Shown here: positions 34,850-43,444 of the stretch, in pieces
How positions within the stretch are numbered: position 1 is the stretch's first letter
Layout of the letters: every line of letters begins with the position of its first letter
Origin: PFL25 sp046260155
Lineage (GTDB): Bacteria; Chloroflexota; Anaerolineae; Anaerolineales; UBA4823
Assembly (NCBI GenBank): GCA_046260155.1
Contig: JBJYXV010000007.1
Coordinates: forward strand, 1 to 64,000
Length of the DNA stretch: 64,000 bases
Direction: 5' to 3'
Program-made: the position numbers and the translations under genes
Notes under the pieces: model-generated
The model's input: the letters and a program-made list of their open reading frames with translations, nothing else
What the model was told of the DNA's origin: nothing
Databases searched by the model: none

Positions 34850-35602
34850 TCAATGGATGTTGTAGGAAACAGAAACTTCGACGGTCAACCTTAGCTGCCC
34901 TAAGTTCACAGGTAATTGACCTCCCGGGGATTCAAGTCCACCGCCCTCCTGACCCTCGAATACCGGAACTGGTACTCCTCCAAGTTCATTGATTGATTGG
35001 ATTTCTCCCAAGGAAACTCCTGCTGCTCTGGCCAATTCATCGGCTTTTATCTGTGCATTTTCAACAGCTAACTTTCTCGCTTTTGTCAGGGCCAAAGTTT
35101 TATCAGCCACGTCGAATTGAATACCAAAAATCGAGTTCGCCCCAGCCTCCACCACAGAACCCATGATAGCTCCTAAATTATCCAATTCGCGTACCGTGAC
35201 AAATACAGTGCTGTCCACACCATATACCGTGCTGGTTTGGTTTCCAATTTCATCAAATCTTTCTTCGGGCAGGATATTGAAATTCATGATTTTAATATCT
35301 TCTTCTTCTACACCCATCTCCAATAGTATTTCTGTGACATCTCTGGCTTGGGTATTGATGCCATTAACAGCCCTGGTAACACTTTCATCTTCATTATGAA
35401 CCCCAATGGAGATCGTGGCAATATCAGGAGTGAGATACACATTCCCTATCCCTGAAACAGTAATATTGCGAGGCTGGGGGGTGCTTGTCGGTGCTGGCTC
35501 AACGGTGCTGGTTTCGCAGGCGCTCAAACCAAGCCCAAAGATTACGAGCACCATCGCTAAAATCCTTTGGGGGGTCAAATTGCCCTCCTTATTGTTCTTC
35601 AT
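34850..35602 (-). CDS. SIMPL-domain (DUF541) lipoprotein
   Basis: A 250-residue exported lipoprotein. The signal peptide (about 11-28) ends in lipobox LSAC (Cys about 29). The SIMPL/DUF541 fold follows: ITVSGIGNVYLTPDIATISI (about 44-63), the EDIKIMNFNILPE segment, and ARKLAVENAQIKADELARAAG (about 175-195). Related proteins are E. coli YggE and the Brucella BP26 antigen; they affect oxidative-stress sensitivity, but their chemistry is not known. Confidence 0.9.
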   Translation of the reverse strand: MKNNKEGNLTPQRILAMVLVIFGLGLSACETSTVEPAPTSTPQPRNITVSGIGNVYLTPDIATISIGVHNEDESVTRAVNGINTQARDVTEILLEMGVEEEDIKIMNFNILPEERFDEIGNQTSTVYGVDSTVFVTVRELDNLGAIMGSVVEAGANSIFGIQFDVADKTLALTKARKLAVENAQIKADELARAAGVSLGEIQSINELGGVPVPVFEGQEGGGLESPGGQLPVNLGQLRLTVEVSVSYNIH

Positions 35603-35800
35603 ATCCTACCTGGTACTCATGTTTCCTGGTGGAGGTAATTCCCAAGTGACTGATAATTAACGAACGGCTTCCAGATTTACGGGCCTCAAAGTAGTTTCCA
35701 AAATCGTTTAACAAGCTGAGGGTATAATATCCGATAATATTCATTTGATGAGGCAAAATTACCTCAAGAATCACACAAAACGAGGTATACAAATAATATC

Positions 35801-36811
35801 ATGCAGCAGACAATTAAAATAGTAATCCCAATGGCTGGACTGGGCACCAGGTTAAGGCCGCACACCTGGAGCAAACCAAAACAGCTGGTCAGCGTAGCAG
35901 GAAAACCCGTGCTTGATCACGTCCTGGATATGCTGTCCACTCTCCCCGATCCGGATAATGTGGAATTAATTAATATCGTTGGCTATTTGGGCAACCAGAT
36001 CGAGGATCACATAAACCGGTGTTATCCAAATACCAAGACCCATTTTGTGCTCCAAGAAGATCCACGCGGACAATCACATGCTTTATACCTGGCGCGCGAA
36101 TACTTAACAGGACCTATGATGGTCGTTTTCGCAGACACGCTGATAGAGACCAATCTCTCAACTTTACCTGATGAACAATCTGATGCTATCGCCTGGGTAA
36201 AACCGGTCCCTGACCCGCGGCGGTTTGGTGTGGTAGTCCTCAACGAGGAAGGGCGGGTAAGCCAATTGATCGAGAAACCTACAGAGGTTGACAATAATTT
36301 AGCAGTGGTCGGCTTCTACTACTTTCGCTCTGCTGAGAATTTGATTTCTGCCATCGAGCAGCAAATGGAACAAAACATCCAGCTGGGAGGTGAATTTTTC
36401 TTGGCAGACGCAATAAATATTATGCTGGATCATGGTTTAAAAATGCGCCCCGAAAAAATCGATGTATGGCTGGATGCAGGGACTCCAGAGGCTTTACTCG
36501 AGACAAATCGCTATTTATTAGAAAATGGCCACAGCAACATTCTGGAGATGCCATCCCGCAGCGATGTGGTTATCAACCCACCGGTCTTTGTTCACCCAAC
36601 AGCCGAGTTAGAGAATTGCGTGATCGGACCGTATGCCTCGATTGGCGCAGGCGCGCGAGTGAGCAGCAGTATCGTGCGCGATTCAATCCTTGAAGACGAA
36701 GCACAGGTATGCGATGTGATCCTGGAAAGTTCTCTGATTGGTCGCCGTTCAGAGATCCAGCGGCGCCCAGGATCAATTAATGCAGGGGATAACACTGTTG
36801 TTTCCTTGTGA
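35801..36811 (+). CDS. Sugar nucleotidyltransferase (GlmU/RmlA-like)
   Basis: A 336-residue enzyme joining a sugar phosphate and an NTP. The nucleotide-binding loop is MAGLGTRLRPHTWSKPK (about 8-24), with VFADTLIE (the metal Asp) near 108 and WLDAGTPEALLETN near 222. The C-terminal 70 residues are imperfect hexapeptide repeats of a left-handed beta-helix (ENCVIGPYASIGAGARVSSS). The sugar is not determined; glucose-1-phosphate is likeliest. A TATAAT box lies at 35723-35728. It overlaps the next small gene by 32 bases. Confidence 0.88.
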   Translation: MQQTIKIVIPMAGLGTRLRPHTWSKPKQLVSVAGKPVLDHVLDMLSTLPDPDNVELINIVGYLGNQIEDHINRCYPNTKTHFVLQEDPRGQSHALYLAREYLTGPMMVVFADTLIETNLSTLPDEQSDAIAWVKPVPDPRRFGVVVLNEEGRVSQLIEKPTEVDNNLAVVGFYYFRSAENLISAIEQQMEQNIQLGGEFFLADAINIMLDHGLKMRPEKIDVWLDAGTPEALLETNRYLLENGHSNILEMPSRSDVVINPPVFVHPTAELENCVIGPYASIGAGARVSSSIVRDSILEDEAQVCDVILESSLIGRRSEIQRRPGSINAGDNTVVSL

Positions 36812-37013
36812 TGTCGAGTGCATTTCTAGTGCACGCTATGGAGAACGTCCTACCGCGATAATCTTTGAGGACGAACGCTTTGTGATCAAGGAGATCATCA
36901 AAAGATGGCGTTCCCCATCAGAAATCTGCTTCCAAGTACTGACAAAAGATATCCAGGCATTCGAATTATCCTACAATGAAGCCTCCCACCAATGGAGCTG
37001 CAGAACAATCTGA
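36780..37013 (+). CDS. Small protein, DUF6504-like
   Basis: A 77-residue protein that starts inside the end of the nucleotidyltransferase gene and ends on the first base of gatB's ATG (TGATG). The core, with FEDERFVIKEIIKRWR and the ending FELSYNEASHQWSCR, follows a pattern of short basic beta-rich proteins such as DUF6504 (a strand, Trp, then FEL-Y...W). The overlap on both sides suggests that it is translated with its neighbours. The assignment is by appearance only. Confidence 0.5.
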   Translation: MQGITLLFPCDVECISSARYGERPTAIIFEDERFVIKEIIKRWRSPSEICFQVLTKDIQAFELSYNEASHQWSCRTI

Positions 37014-38497
37014 TGGATTTTGAGCCCGTAATTGGATTGGAAGTTCACGCTGAACTTGAGACAAGTTCCAAAATGTTTTGCTCCTGTGCGGTGGTTGATT
37101 CTACTTTGTCAGAACCCAACATCGCAGTCTGTCCGGTATGCTCTGGCATGCCGGGTGTCCTGCCGGTCGTTAATCGCCGCGCAGTTGAATATGCTTTACG
37201 GGTAGCCATGGCACTGCACTGTGAGATCGCACCAGTGAGTGTTTTTGCCCGTAAGAATTACTTCTATCCTGATTTGCCCAAAGGGTACCAGATATCACAG
37301 TATGAACATCCACTTGCACAGCATGGATCTTTAACGACACAAACTTCGCAAGGAGAACGTGAAATTCGTATTCGGCGTGTTCACCTTGAGGAGGATACGG
37401 GGAAACTCACCCATGTGCAGATGGATGAGCAAACCTACTCCCTGGTAGACCTTAATCGAGCTGGAGTCCCTTTGCTGGAAATTGTCTCGGAACCAGATAT
37501 GCGCTCCGCTGTAGAAGTGCGCGCATTTGCGACCAGCCTGAGATCTATTCTACGCTACTTGAAAGTCAATTCGGGAGACTTAGAAAAAGGCGTCTTACGC
37601 ATCGAACCAAACATCTCTGTTCGCCCCCGGGGCTCGGATGAGCTAGGCACACGAGTTGAAGTCAAGAATCTCAACAGCTTCCGAGCCCTTGAGCGTAGTG
37701 TTGCATACGAAATCCAGCGCCAAATCACCCGGCTCAAGAGTGGACAGAAGGTCGACCAGCAGACAGTAGGTTGGGATGAAACCTTGGGAATCACTGTCCT
37801 GCAGCGTACCAAAGAGGCAGAAGATGATTACCGCTATTTCCCAGAACCTGATCTTCCACCGCTGATTATCGATCCTGAATGGATTGATAAAATCCAAGCA
37901 TCCTTGCCCGAATTACCCGCAGCAAAATTGGAACGTTTTATCCAGGAGTACCAGCTAAACGAGTATGACGCTGGTGTATTGGTTGCTGAGCAAGCTGTGG
38001 CGGATTACTTCGAACAAGTAATGACCTCTTTTCCCAGGCAGCATACTGGTGAAGTCAAACCCAAAACGGTCGCCAATTGGATCACCGGGGAGCTATTTGG
38101 TCTGCTTAATCAATACAATCAATCCATTGAACAAAGCCGCGCTACTCCACAGGGATTGGCTCAACTGCTGCTGCTGATTGCCCGAGGGGATATCAATGCA
38201 AATTCAGCAAAAACCGTCCTGGTTGAGATGTTCAGGAGCGGGAAATCATCGGATGATATCGTGACAGAGCAAGGTTTAACCCAGATTTCAGATCATGAAT
38301 TCATCAAGGAGCTCGTAGCTCGCGTCTTGACCAATAATCCCGAACAAGTCGCAGAGTATGTTGAAGGGAAAGACAGCCTCACCAGATGGTTTTTTGGTCA
38401 AGTGATGCGCCTGGCTGAAGGTCGCGCCAATCCGCAAATTATCCAGGAGGAGCTTGACCGGCAGCTAGCAATTTGCCGCAGTTCTGGTAGACAATAA
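37013..38497 (+). CDS. gatB: Asp/Glu-tRNA amidotransferase subunit B
   Basis: A 494-residue subunit that, with GatA and GatC, converts misacylated Glu-tRNA(Gln) or Asp-tRNA(Asn). It starts MDFEPVIGLEVHAELETSSK. The signature YFYPDLPKGYQISQYE (about 83-98) is present, and two Cys pairs (CSC, CPVC) form the zinc site. The tail (about 345-494) is the YqeY-like tRNA-binding domain. The ATG at 37013 is one base into the previous stop codon; an ATG at 36992 would add seven residues and cannot be excluded. gatA and gatC are not in the window. Confidence 0.95.
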   Translation: MDFEPVIGLEVHAELETSSKMFCSCAVVDSTLSEPNIAVCPVCSGMPGVLPVVNRRAVEYALRVAMALHCEIAPVSVFARKNYFYPDLPKGYQISQYEHPLAQHGSLTTQTSQGEREIRIRRVHLEEDTGKLTHVQMDEQTYSLVDLNRAGVPLLEIVSEPDMRSAVEVRAFATSLRSILRYLKVNSGDLEKGVLRIEPNISVRPRGSDELGTRVEVKNLNSFRALERSVAYEIQRQITRLKSGQKVDQQTVGWDETLGITVLQRTKEAEDDYRYFPEPDLPPLIIDPEWIDKIQASLPELPAAKLERFIQEYQLNEYDAGVLVAEQAVADYFEQVMTSFPRQHTGEVKPKTVANWITGELFGLLNQYNQSIEQSRATPQGLAQLLLLIARGDINANSAKTVLVEMFRSGKSSDDIVTEQGLTQISDHEFIKELVARVLTNNPEQVAEYVEGKDSLTRWFFGQVMRLAEGRANPQIIQEELDRQLAICRSSGRQ

Positions 38498-38636
38498 CAT
38501 ATATCATTATGTGCCATTTATCACTTGACGAGCTGCATGAGGTCTGCTATGGTATGAATCACACGAACTTGGAGATTAGGAAACTGGCTTGCTCAACCAA
38601 ACCAACATTCCCCACTCCATCTGTAGTCTTCTTATG

Positions 38637-38659
38637 CGGGCACCATACCGAGGTGCCCG
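38637..38659 (+). other. Stem-loop between gatB and gdhA
   Basis: CGGGCACC (38637-38644) pairs perfectly with GGTGCCCG (38652-38659) across seven bases. No T run follows directly, so it could be a weak terminator or a leader element of gdhA, whose AGGAG site follows at about 38689. Confidence 0.45.
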
Positions 38660-38701
38660 TCCATATTTTCCCTTATCTCAATAAACTAGGAGAATAAATT
38701 A

Positions 38702-39988
38702 ATGAACGAACCAATTAATGCATTCACAATGGCTCAGGGGCAGTTTGATCAGGTTGCCAATATGCTCAACCTGGACCCGCAAATCTCGGAAATGCTGCGT
38801 TGGCCAATGCGTGAGTTTAAATTTATGATCCCGGTAAACATGGATGATGGCACAATGCGCGTCTTCTTCGGCTACCGGATCCAGCATAACGATGCGCGTG
38901 GACCAAATAAAGGAGGCATCCGATTTCATCCTTCCGAGACACTCGATACGGTGCGCGCCTTAGCCATGTGGATGACATGGAAAACTGCAGTCGCAGACAT
39001 CCCGCTGGGAGGGGGTAAAGGAGGCGTAGCGGTTGATACTGCCTCTCTTTCCATTAAAGAACAGGAAAAATTAGTGCGCGGTTGGATTGATCAAATTTGG
39101 CATAATATCGGTCCAAGACAGGATGTCCCAGCGCCGGATGTAGGAACCAATCCCCGCATGATGGGGTGGATGATGGATGAATACTCCAAATTGGTTGGGC
39201 AGTACACTCCTGGTGTGATCACTGGCAAACCAGTCGGCGGTGGTGGTTCCCTGGGCAGGACGGAAGCAACTGGATTTGGATTAATCTACACAGTACGCGA
39301 GGCCATGAAACACCTGGGAATAGATCCAACCAAGTCTGTAGCCGCCATTCAAGGATTCGGAAATGTATCTCAGTACTCTGCGATTGGATTTAGAGAAATA
39401 TTGGGCGGCAAAGTGGCATGTGTCTCCTGTTGGGATCACAAGGAACGCTCTCCATTCACTGTCAGTCATGCAGATGGAGTAGACCCCCGCTTCTTAAAAT
39501 CTATTACTGATACATATGGATCGATCGACAAAGATAAAGCCCACAATGCTGGTTATGTCATCGAGGATGGTGATGCCTGGATCACGAAAGATGCTGATGT
39601 GCTTATCCCTGGGGCATTGGAAGGCCAGGTCAATGCTGAAACGGTCACCCATATCAGCGACCGGGTCAAGCTGGTTGCTGAAGGTGCAAATGGTCCAACC
39701 ACACCAGAGGCTGATGAGGTTCTCAAACGAAACAACATCTTCGTTATCCCCGATTTTCTGTGCAATGCGGGTGGTGTCACAGTTTCGTACTTTGAGAGCG
39801 TTCAAAATGACATGAACTACTACTGGACCCGGGATGAAGTACTCTCACGCTTAGATACAACCATCACCAAGGCATTCGCCAACGTAGTGGAGATGGCAGA
39901 AAGTGAAAAGGTATATATGCGTGATGCTGCTTATATGGTCGCGATTGCCAAGGTGGTAAAAGCCATGGAGCTGCGCGGCTGGGTTTAA
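38702..39988 (+). CDS. gdhA: Glutamate dehydrogenase
   Basis: A 428-residue Glu/Leu/Phe/Val dehydrogenase family enzyme, interconverting glutamate and 2-oxoglutarate plus ammonia. Substrate-binding Lys residues lie in GPNKGGIRFHP (about 68-78) and IPLGGGKGGVAVD (about 101-113). The catalytic Asp is in VPAPDVGTN (about 142-150). The nucleotide-binding loop is IQGFGNVSQYSA (about 218-229). The fold is the hexameric class of about 420 residues. It has its own ribosome site (AGGAG) and a terminator. Confidence 0.94.
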   Translation: MNEPINAFTMAQGQFDQVANMLNLDPQISEMLRWPMREFKFMIPVNMDDGTMRVFFGYRIQHNDARGPNKGGIRFHPSETLDTVRALAMWMTWKTAVADIPLGGGKGGVAVDTASLSIKEQEKLVRGWIDQIWHNIGPRQDVPAPDVGTNPRMMGWMMDEYSKLVGQYTPGVITGKPVGGGGSLGRTEATGFGLIYTVREAMKHLGIDPTKSVAAIQGFGNVSQYSAIGFREILGGKVACVSCWDHKERSPFTVSHADGVDPRFLKSITDTYGSIDKDKAHNAGYVIEDGDAWITKDADVLIPGALEGQVNAETVTHISDRVKLVAEGANGPTTPEADEVLKRNNIFVIPDFLCNAGGVTVSYFESVQNDMNYYWTRDEVLSRLDTTITKAFANVVEMAESEKVYMRDAAYMVAIAKVVKAMELRGWV

Positions 39989-40012
39989 ATCCGGATATTT
40001 CGTTGATTTACC

Positions 40013-40055
40013 TGGGTCTGTTCAGTCTTTTTCGCCTGGACAGACCCATATTTTT
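40013..40055 (+). terminator. Rho-independent terminator of gdhA
   Basis: TGGGTCTGT (40013-40021) pairs with ACAGACCCA (40040-40048), followed by TATTTTT. Confidence 0.88.
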
Positions 40056-40369
40056 ACCACGATCTTCCTTTTGCATGCCATCCTGGAATTCTTGGTACCT
40101 ATAGCTGGTTTTCAAAAGAATCAGGGAGTATCCAATAGTACCAGGGTAATGATTCATGATACAATGCCCTTCACCATACCATGAATTCGGATAATTCTTT
40201 CGTTTGTATACTTTGAGTTATCCCCTACCACCTGGGAGTTGGAGAAAAATCAACAACTTTCTTTTGTCATTAACCCGAACTGTGATAATCAATATTTGTT
40301 AATTTTCGATAAGAAGACTAAAATAATTGTAACAATTCCACTCAAAAAGCGTTATATAGGATAGGAATC
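40056..40369 (+). promoter_or_regulatory. AT-rich upstream region of the ECF sigma gene
   Basis: This 314-base region holds no gene. A promoter candidate is TTGTAA (40327-40332) with TTATAT (40352-40357), 19 bases apart, ending about a dozen bases before the ATG at 40370. AGGA lies directly before the ATG. The A/T richness may serve as an upstream element. Confidence 0.35.
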
Positions 40370-40939
40370 ATGCTTCAATGGCATGATATCGATGACGATC
40401 AACTAATCAAACTTGCGAAGGATGGTGAAGCGGAAGCGTTTGGCGAGCTTTACGAAAGGCATGTTAACGCAGTGTACCGCTTTCTATATGCTCGTCTTGA
40501 TAATAGCATGGATGCAGAAGACTTTTCTGAAGAAGTCTTTTTGCGCGCGTGGAATTCCTTGCCGAGTTATCACGAACGAGGGGTACCCTTCCTGGCATTT
40601 TTGTTGATCATCGCTCGGAACGTACTGATCGATCATTATCGAAGGAATGGCAGGTCACCACAACAGGTGACCATTGAGGATATTCAATTAAGAGATACCA
40701 ATCCTGAACCCAGCGAAGTGACCGCCAAGAATCTAAAGCACACTGAGATTCGGAACGCAATCACCCGCTTGAGAGATGATTATCAAGAAGTATTGGTTTT
40801 GAGATTTTTAAACGACTTATCTCCCAACGAGACCGCCCAGGTAATGAATCGCTCTACTGGTGCAGTCCGGGTTTTACAACACAGGGCCATTGTTGCATTA
40901 CGAAAGACAATGGAAGAAGAATATGAACAGAGAATTTGA
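40370..40939 (+). CDS. RNA polymerase sigma-70 factor, ECF type
   Basis: A 189-residue sigma factor. Region 2 is seen in AFGELYERHVNAVYRFLYAR and the -10 recognition helix DAEDFSEEVFLRAWNSL (about 46-62). Region 4 is in YQEVLVLRFLNDLSPNETAQ and MNRSTGAVRVLQHRAIVAL (about 145-180). Regions 1.1 and 3 are absent, as for ECF factors. The next gene overlaps it by 17 bases and should be its membrane partner. The target promoters are unknown. Confidence 0.92.
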   Translation: MLQWHDIDDDQLIKLAKDGEAEAFGELYERHVNAVYRFLYARLDNSMDAEDFSEEVFLRAWNSLPSYHERGVPFLAFLLIIARNVLIDHYRRNGRSPQQVTIEDIQLRDTNPEPSEVTAKNLKHTEIRNAITRLRDDYQEVLVLRFLNDLSPNETAQVMNRSTGAVRVLQHRAIVALRKTMEEEYEQRI

Positions 40940-42083
40940 TGAGGCGCTACAGTACTGCCTCGATCTAATCCGGGGCGGACGCGAAACAATTGACTCGGTT
41001 GTTGCTCTTTATCCGGAGTACGCCGATGAACTACGCTCACAGCTCGAGATTGCTGCCTGGCTAACATCTGCAAGCAGTGCACTCGATCCGCGACCAGGCT
41101 TTGTCTCTGCTTCTCGCCGCAGATTGGTCTCAAGAATCCAGCAAGAAAATCGGGTATCTACCCCGGCACCTCTAACCTGGGCTGAGCGTTTGCAGCAGTT
41201 CTTCTCAACCCAAAAAATGGCCCCGGTTGCTTTTGTGTTTATCTTGATGCTGGCCCTATTTGTTAGTGGATCAATGGTTACCGCATCACAAAAGGCTATC
41301 CCCGGGGATACCCTCTACCCTGTAAAAATAACCCTGGAACAGATTGCCCTCGCAGCTTCTATCGATGAGAAAAACGATGCCCAACTGCAAATCCAGATGG
41401 TCGAAAACCGATTCACGGAGATGCGGACTTTAATTGTTGCACAGAATTTTGATGAAGTTCCCGAGACGGTCCAGGAATCGACGGAACAAATCGGCAAGGC
41501 TGTTAATAGCATCATGACAGTTAGTGAACAGGATAGTTTCCTGGCTACTGAACTCGCCGCTGAGCTGAGCGGCATTTTAGAAGAACAACAAACTATTCTC
41601 GAAATTTTGGCAAGAAGTACACCGTCGAATGTAAGTGCAAATTTCACAAGGGTATGGGTTGCATCGGAAATCGCCAAACTCAACTTCAGAGTTGCTGATA
41701 TTACCAGCATCGTTCCTCCACCCCCGCAAGCCCCTCCCAGCTTGGTTCCAACAGCTGTACCGACAAGCACACCAAGACCAAGACCAACGCTGGCACCCAC
41801 CCAACCACCTGCGCCTACGGCAACCCCAACCAGAAAACCACCAACTGCGGTTCCGCCGACCAACACGCCTTTGCCGACGAACACCCCGGTTCCACCGACC
41901 AACACGCCTTTGCCGACGAATACCCCGGTTCCACCGACCAACACCCCGGTTCCGCCGACCAACACGCCTTTGCCGACGAATACACCGGTTCCGCCGACCA
42001 ACACTCCAAAGCCAACGAACACCCCGGCACCAACTTCGACTCCCGTGACTGTTTCGGACTCCACAGTAACCTCCACGCCGTAG
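40923..42083 (+). CDS. DUF5667-type membrane partner of the ECF sigma factor
   Basis: A 386-residue protein starting within the sigma gene. Residues 1-80 are helical and charged with no zinc anti-sigma motif. One membrane helix (about 98-118, APVAFVFILMLALFVSG) is followed by ASQKAIPGDTLYPVKITLEQ, a mark of DUF5667 proteins, and a helical outside region to about 250. The last 110 residues are Thr/Pro/Asn repeats built on PTNTPLP and PTNTPVP, likely a cell-wall-spanning linker. An anti-sigma or signal-transmitting role follows from the position and is inferred. Confidence 0.82.
   Translation: MNREFDEALQYCLDLIRGGRETIDSVVALYPEYADELRSQLEIAAWLTSASSALDPRPGFVSASRRRLVSRIQQENRVSTPAPLTWAERLQQFFSTQKMAPVAFVFILMLALFVSGSMVTASQKAIPGDTLYPVKITLEQIALAASIDEKNDAQLQIQMVENRFTEMRTLIVAQNFDEVPETVQESTEQIGKAVNSIMTVSEQDSFLATELAAELSGILEEQQTILEILARSTPSNVSANFTRVWVASEIAKLNFRVADITSIVPPPPQAPPSLVPTAVPTSTPRPRPTLAPTQPPAPTATPTRKPPTAVPPTNTPLPTNTPVPPTNTPLPTNTPVPPTNTPVPPTNTPLPTNTPVPPTNTPKPTNTPAPTSTPVTVSDSTVTSTP
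41854..42024 (+). repeat. Tandem repeats coding for PTNTP units
   Basis: The 18-base unit beginning CCGACCAACACG recurs about nine times, often grouped in 36-base pairs, with small changes (ACGCCT, ACCCCG, ACACCG). It encodes the PTNTPL/PTNTPV linker of the DUF5667 protein. The near-identity makes copy-number change by slippage likely. Confidence 0.9.
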
Positions 42084-42144
42084 GATTGGTGATCATTAAA
42101 CTGGGGAAGAAAAAACAACCGGGATACTTCAAGAACTGCACACA

Positions 42145-42187
42145 AAAGACCTGCCTCAGTTGAAACAAGCTGGCAGGTCTTTCTTTT
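42145..42187 (+). terminator. Rho-independent terminator
   Basis: AAAGACCTGCC (42145-42155) pairs with GGCAGGTCTTT (42172-42182), followed by CTTTT. It ends the sigma/DUF5667 operon. Confidence 0.88.
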
Positions 42188-42293
42188 ACCAGCATTTTTT
42201 CAGCGTAGAATAACTTTTCTTCCAAAAATTAAAAAAAACCTTCCGGATTTTACTCGAAAGATTTGATTAACACCGTCCGTGAAACTGATGAAT

Positions 42294-43217
42294 TCAATGG
42301 TCTGATGATCTACTTTGGCTGGTTAATCTCTTCTTACGTTTATTTTCATACAGTGCTTTATCTGCTTCCATAATCATCGAATCCAATGAGCTCACCCGCT
42401 TGGGATCAAATTGAGCAATACCGATGCTCAGCGATAATTGGTAATACCGGTTCTGAGAATTATGGAGGTCAAGGTTTTTCTGCAACCTGGAGGTCATCGT
42501 TTGAACTCCTGCAGCAGGAGCATTCAATGCTAACACAATGAACTCATCTCCTCCTAAACGGGCAAGTATATCCGATGTGCGAAAAGTCTTCTTTAATACT
42601 GCAGCAATCGATTTTAATGCCCGGTCGCCTTCTGTATGACCAAAATTGTCGTTAATATCCTTTAAACCATCCAGATCAGCAAATAGCAGAACGAGCTGCC
42701 AATCTTCTCGTTGGGCAATTTTTAATTGCTGTTGAGCCATCGATAAAAAGCCCCGGCGATTAAGTAAACCTGTTAATTCATCATTGAATGATAATTGCTG
42801 CAGAAGAACGCGTGAGCGGTGGCGTTCAATCGCATAGAGCACGGTGCGCTGGAGTTGTTTTACATTAATTTCACCCTTGACCAAATAATCCTGTGCGCCT
42901 TCACGTAGAATTTCAATTGCGTGATTTTTATTCTCAAGTGCAGAAGTCACAATAATCGGTACTTCTGGAACACGTACACAGATCTGGGAAAAAGTCGCTA
43001 CACCAACACTATCCGGCAGAGCGAGATCCAGGAGGATCACGTCGAATGGCTCTTTTTCTAGCTGGGCAAGGGCACCCGACAGCGAGGCAACTCGTTCAGC
43101 TTGAAATTGTCCGGTATTTAAACCAGTCGAGACAATTTGAAACCAGGGTGCGTATTCGGGTTGATTTTCTTCAATCACCAAGACCTTGATCGGTCTTTGT
43201 GGAGGCAGTTCAGGCAA
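42294..43217 (-). CDS. Response regulator with GGDEF diguanylate cyclase domain
   Basis: A 307-residue two-domain protein. The receiver (about 8-130) has the acid pair near residue 15 and the phospho-accepting Asp in DVILLDLALPD (about 60), with TSALEN and the Lys in YLVKGEI. The cyclase domain (about 150-300) has the active-site LARLGGDEFIVLAL. An RTSD sequence lies five residues before GGDEF, matching the RxxD inhibitory site. It should make cyclic di-GMP when phosphorylated, with product inhibition. No histidine kinase is adjacent. No PilZ or EAL gene is in the window. Confidence 0.93.
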   Translation of the reverse strand: MPELPPQRPIKVLVIEENQPEYAPWFQIVSTGLNTGQFQAERVASLSGALAQLEKEPFDVILLDLALPDSVGVATFSQICVRVPEVPIIVTSALENKNHAIEILREGAQDYLVKGEINVKQLQRTVLYAIERHRSRVLLQQLSFNDELTGLLNRRGFLSMAQQQLKIAQREDWQLVLLFADLDGLKDINDNFGHTEGDRALKSIAAVLKKTFRTSDILARLGGDEFIVLALNAPAAGVQTMTSRLQKNLDLHNSQNRYYQLSLSIGIAQFDPKRVSSLDSMIMEADKALYENKRKKRLTSQSRSSDH

Positions 43218-43444
43218 AATATACTCCTGAAGGTTTAATGAAAATTATTCTCACGGGTAATTTTCTTGGTCACAAGTTTAGACTTGTGTTGCATAATTGT
43301 CAACCACAGTTTCCCGGATTCTTGAAAAGAAACCAAAAATATTATAAAGCATGTTTCCCGGAGAGCCGATGGGGTGATTATCTGGCGATTTTACGCTACT
43401 CGTTGTATACTGATATCAACAAAGATGAAGAGAGGTCAACGATT
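43218..43444. promoter_or_regulatory. Divergent spacer upstream of dnaN
   Basis: Plus-strand -10 candidates are TATAAA (43343) with TTGAAA 15 bases upstream, and TATACT (43406-43411). The second would start transcription about 25 bases before the dnaN ATG. I see no DnaA boxes. Nothing clear can be seen for the minus-strand gene. Confidence 0.3.

Noticed and set aside
38509..38697. 62-codon frame between gatB and gdhA
   Set aside because: No ribosome site, odd composition and it contains the stem-loop; probably a chance frame.
41315..42145. Long open frame on the minus strand opposite the DUF5667 gene
   Set aside because: It is Gly/Val-rich only because it reads the complement of the PTNTP repeats; no ribosome site, and the plus-strand gene explains the region.
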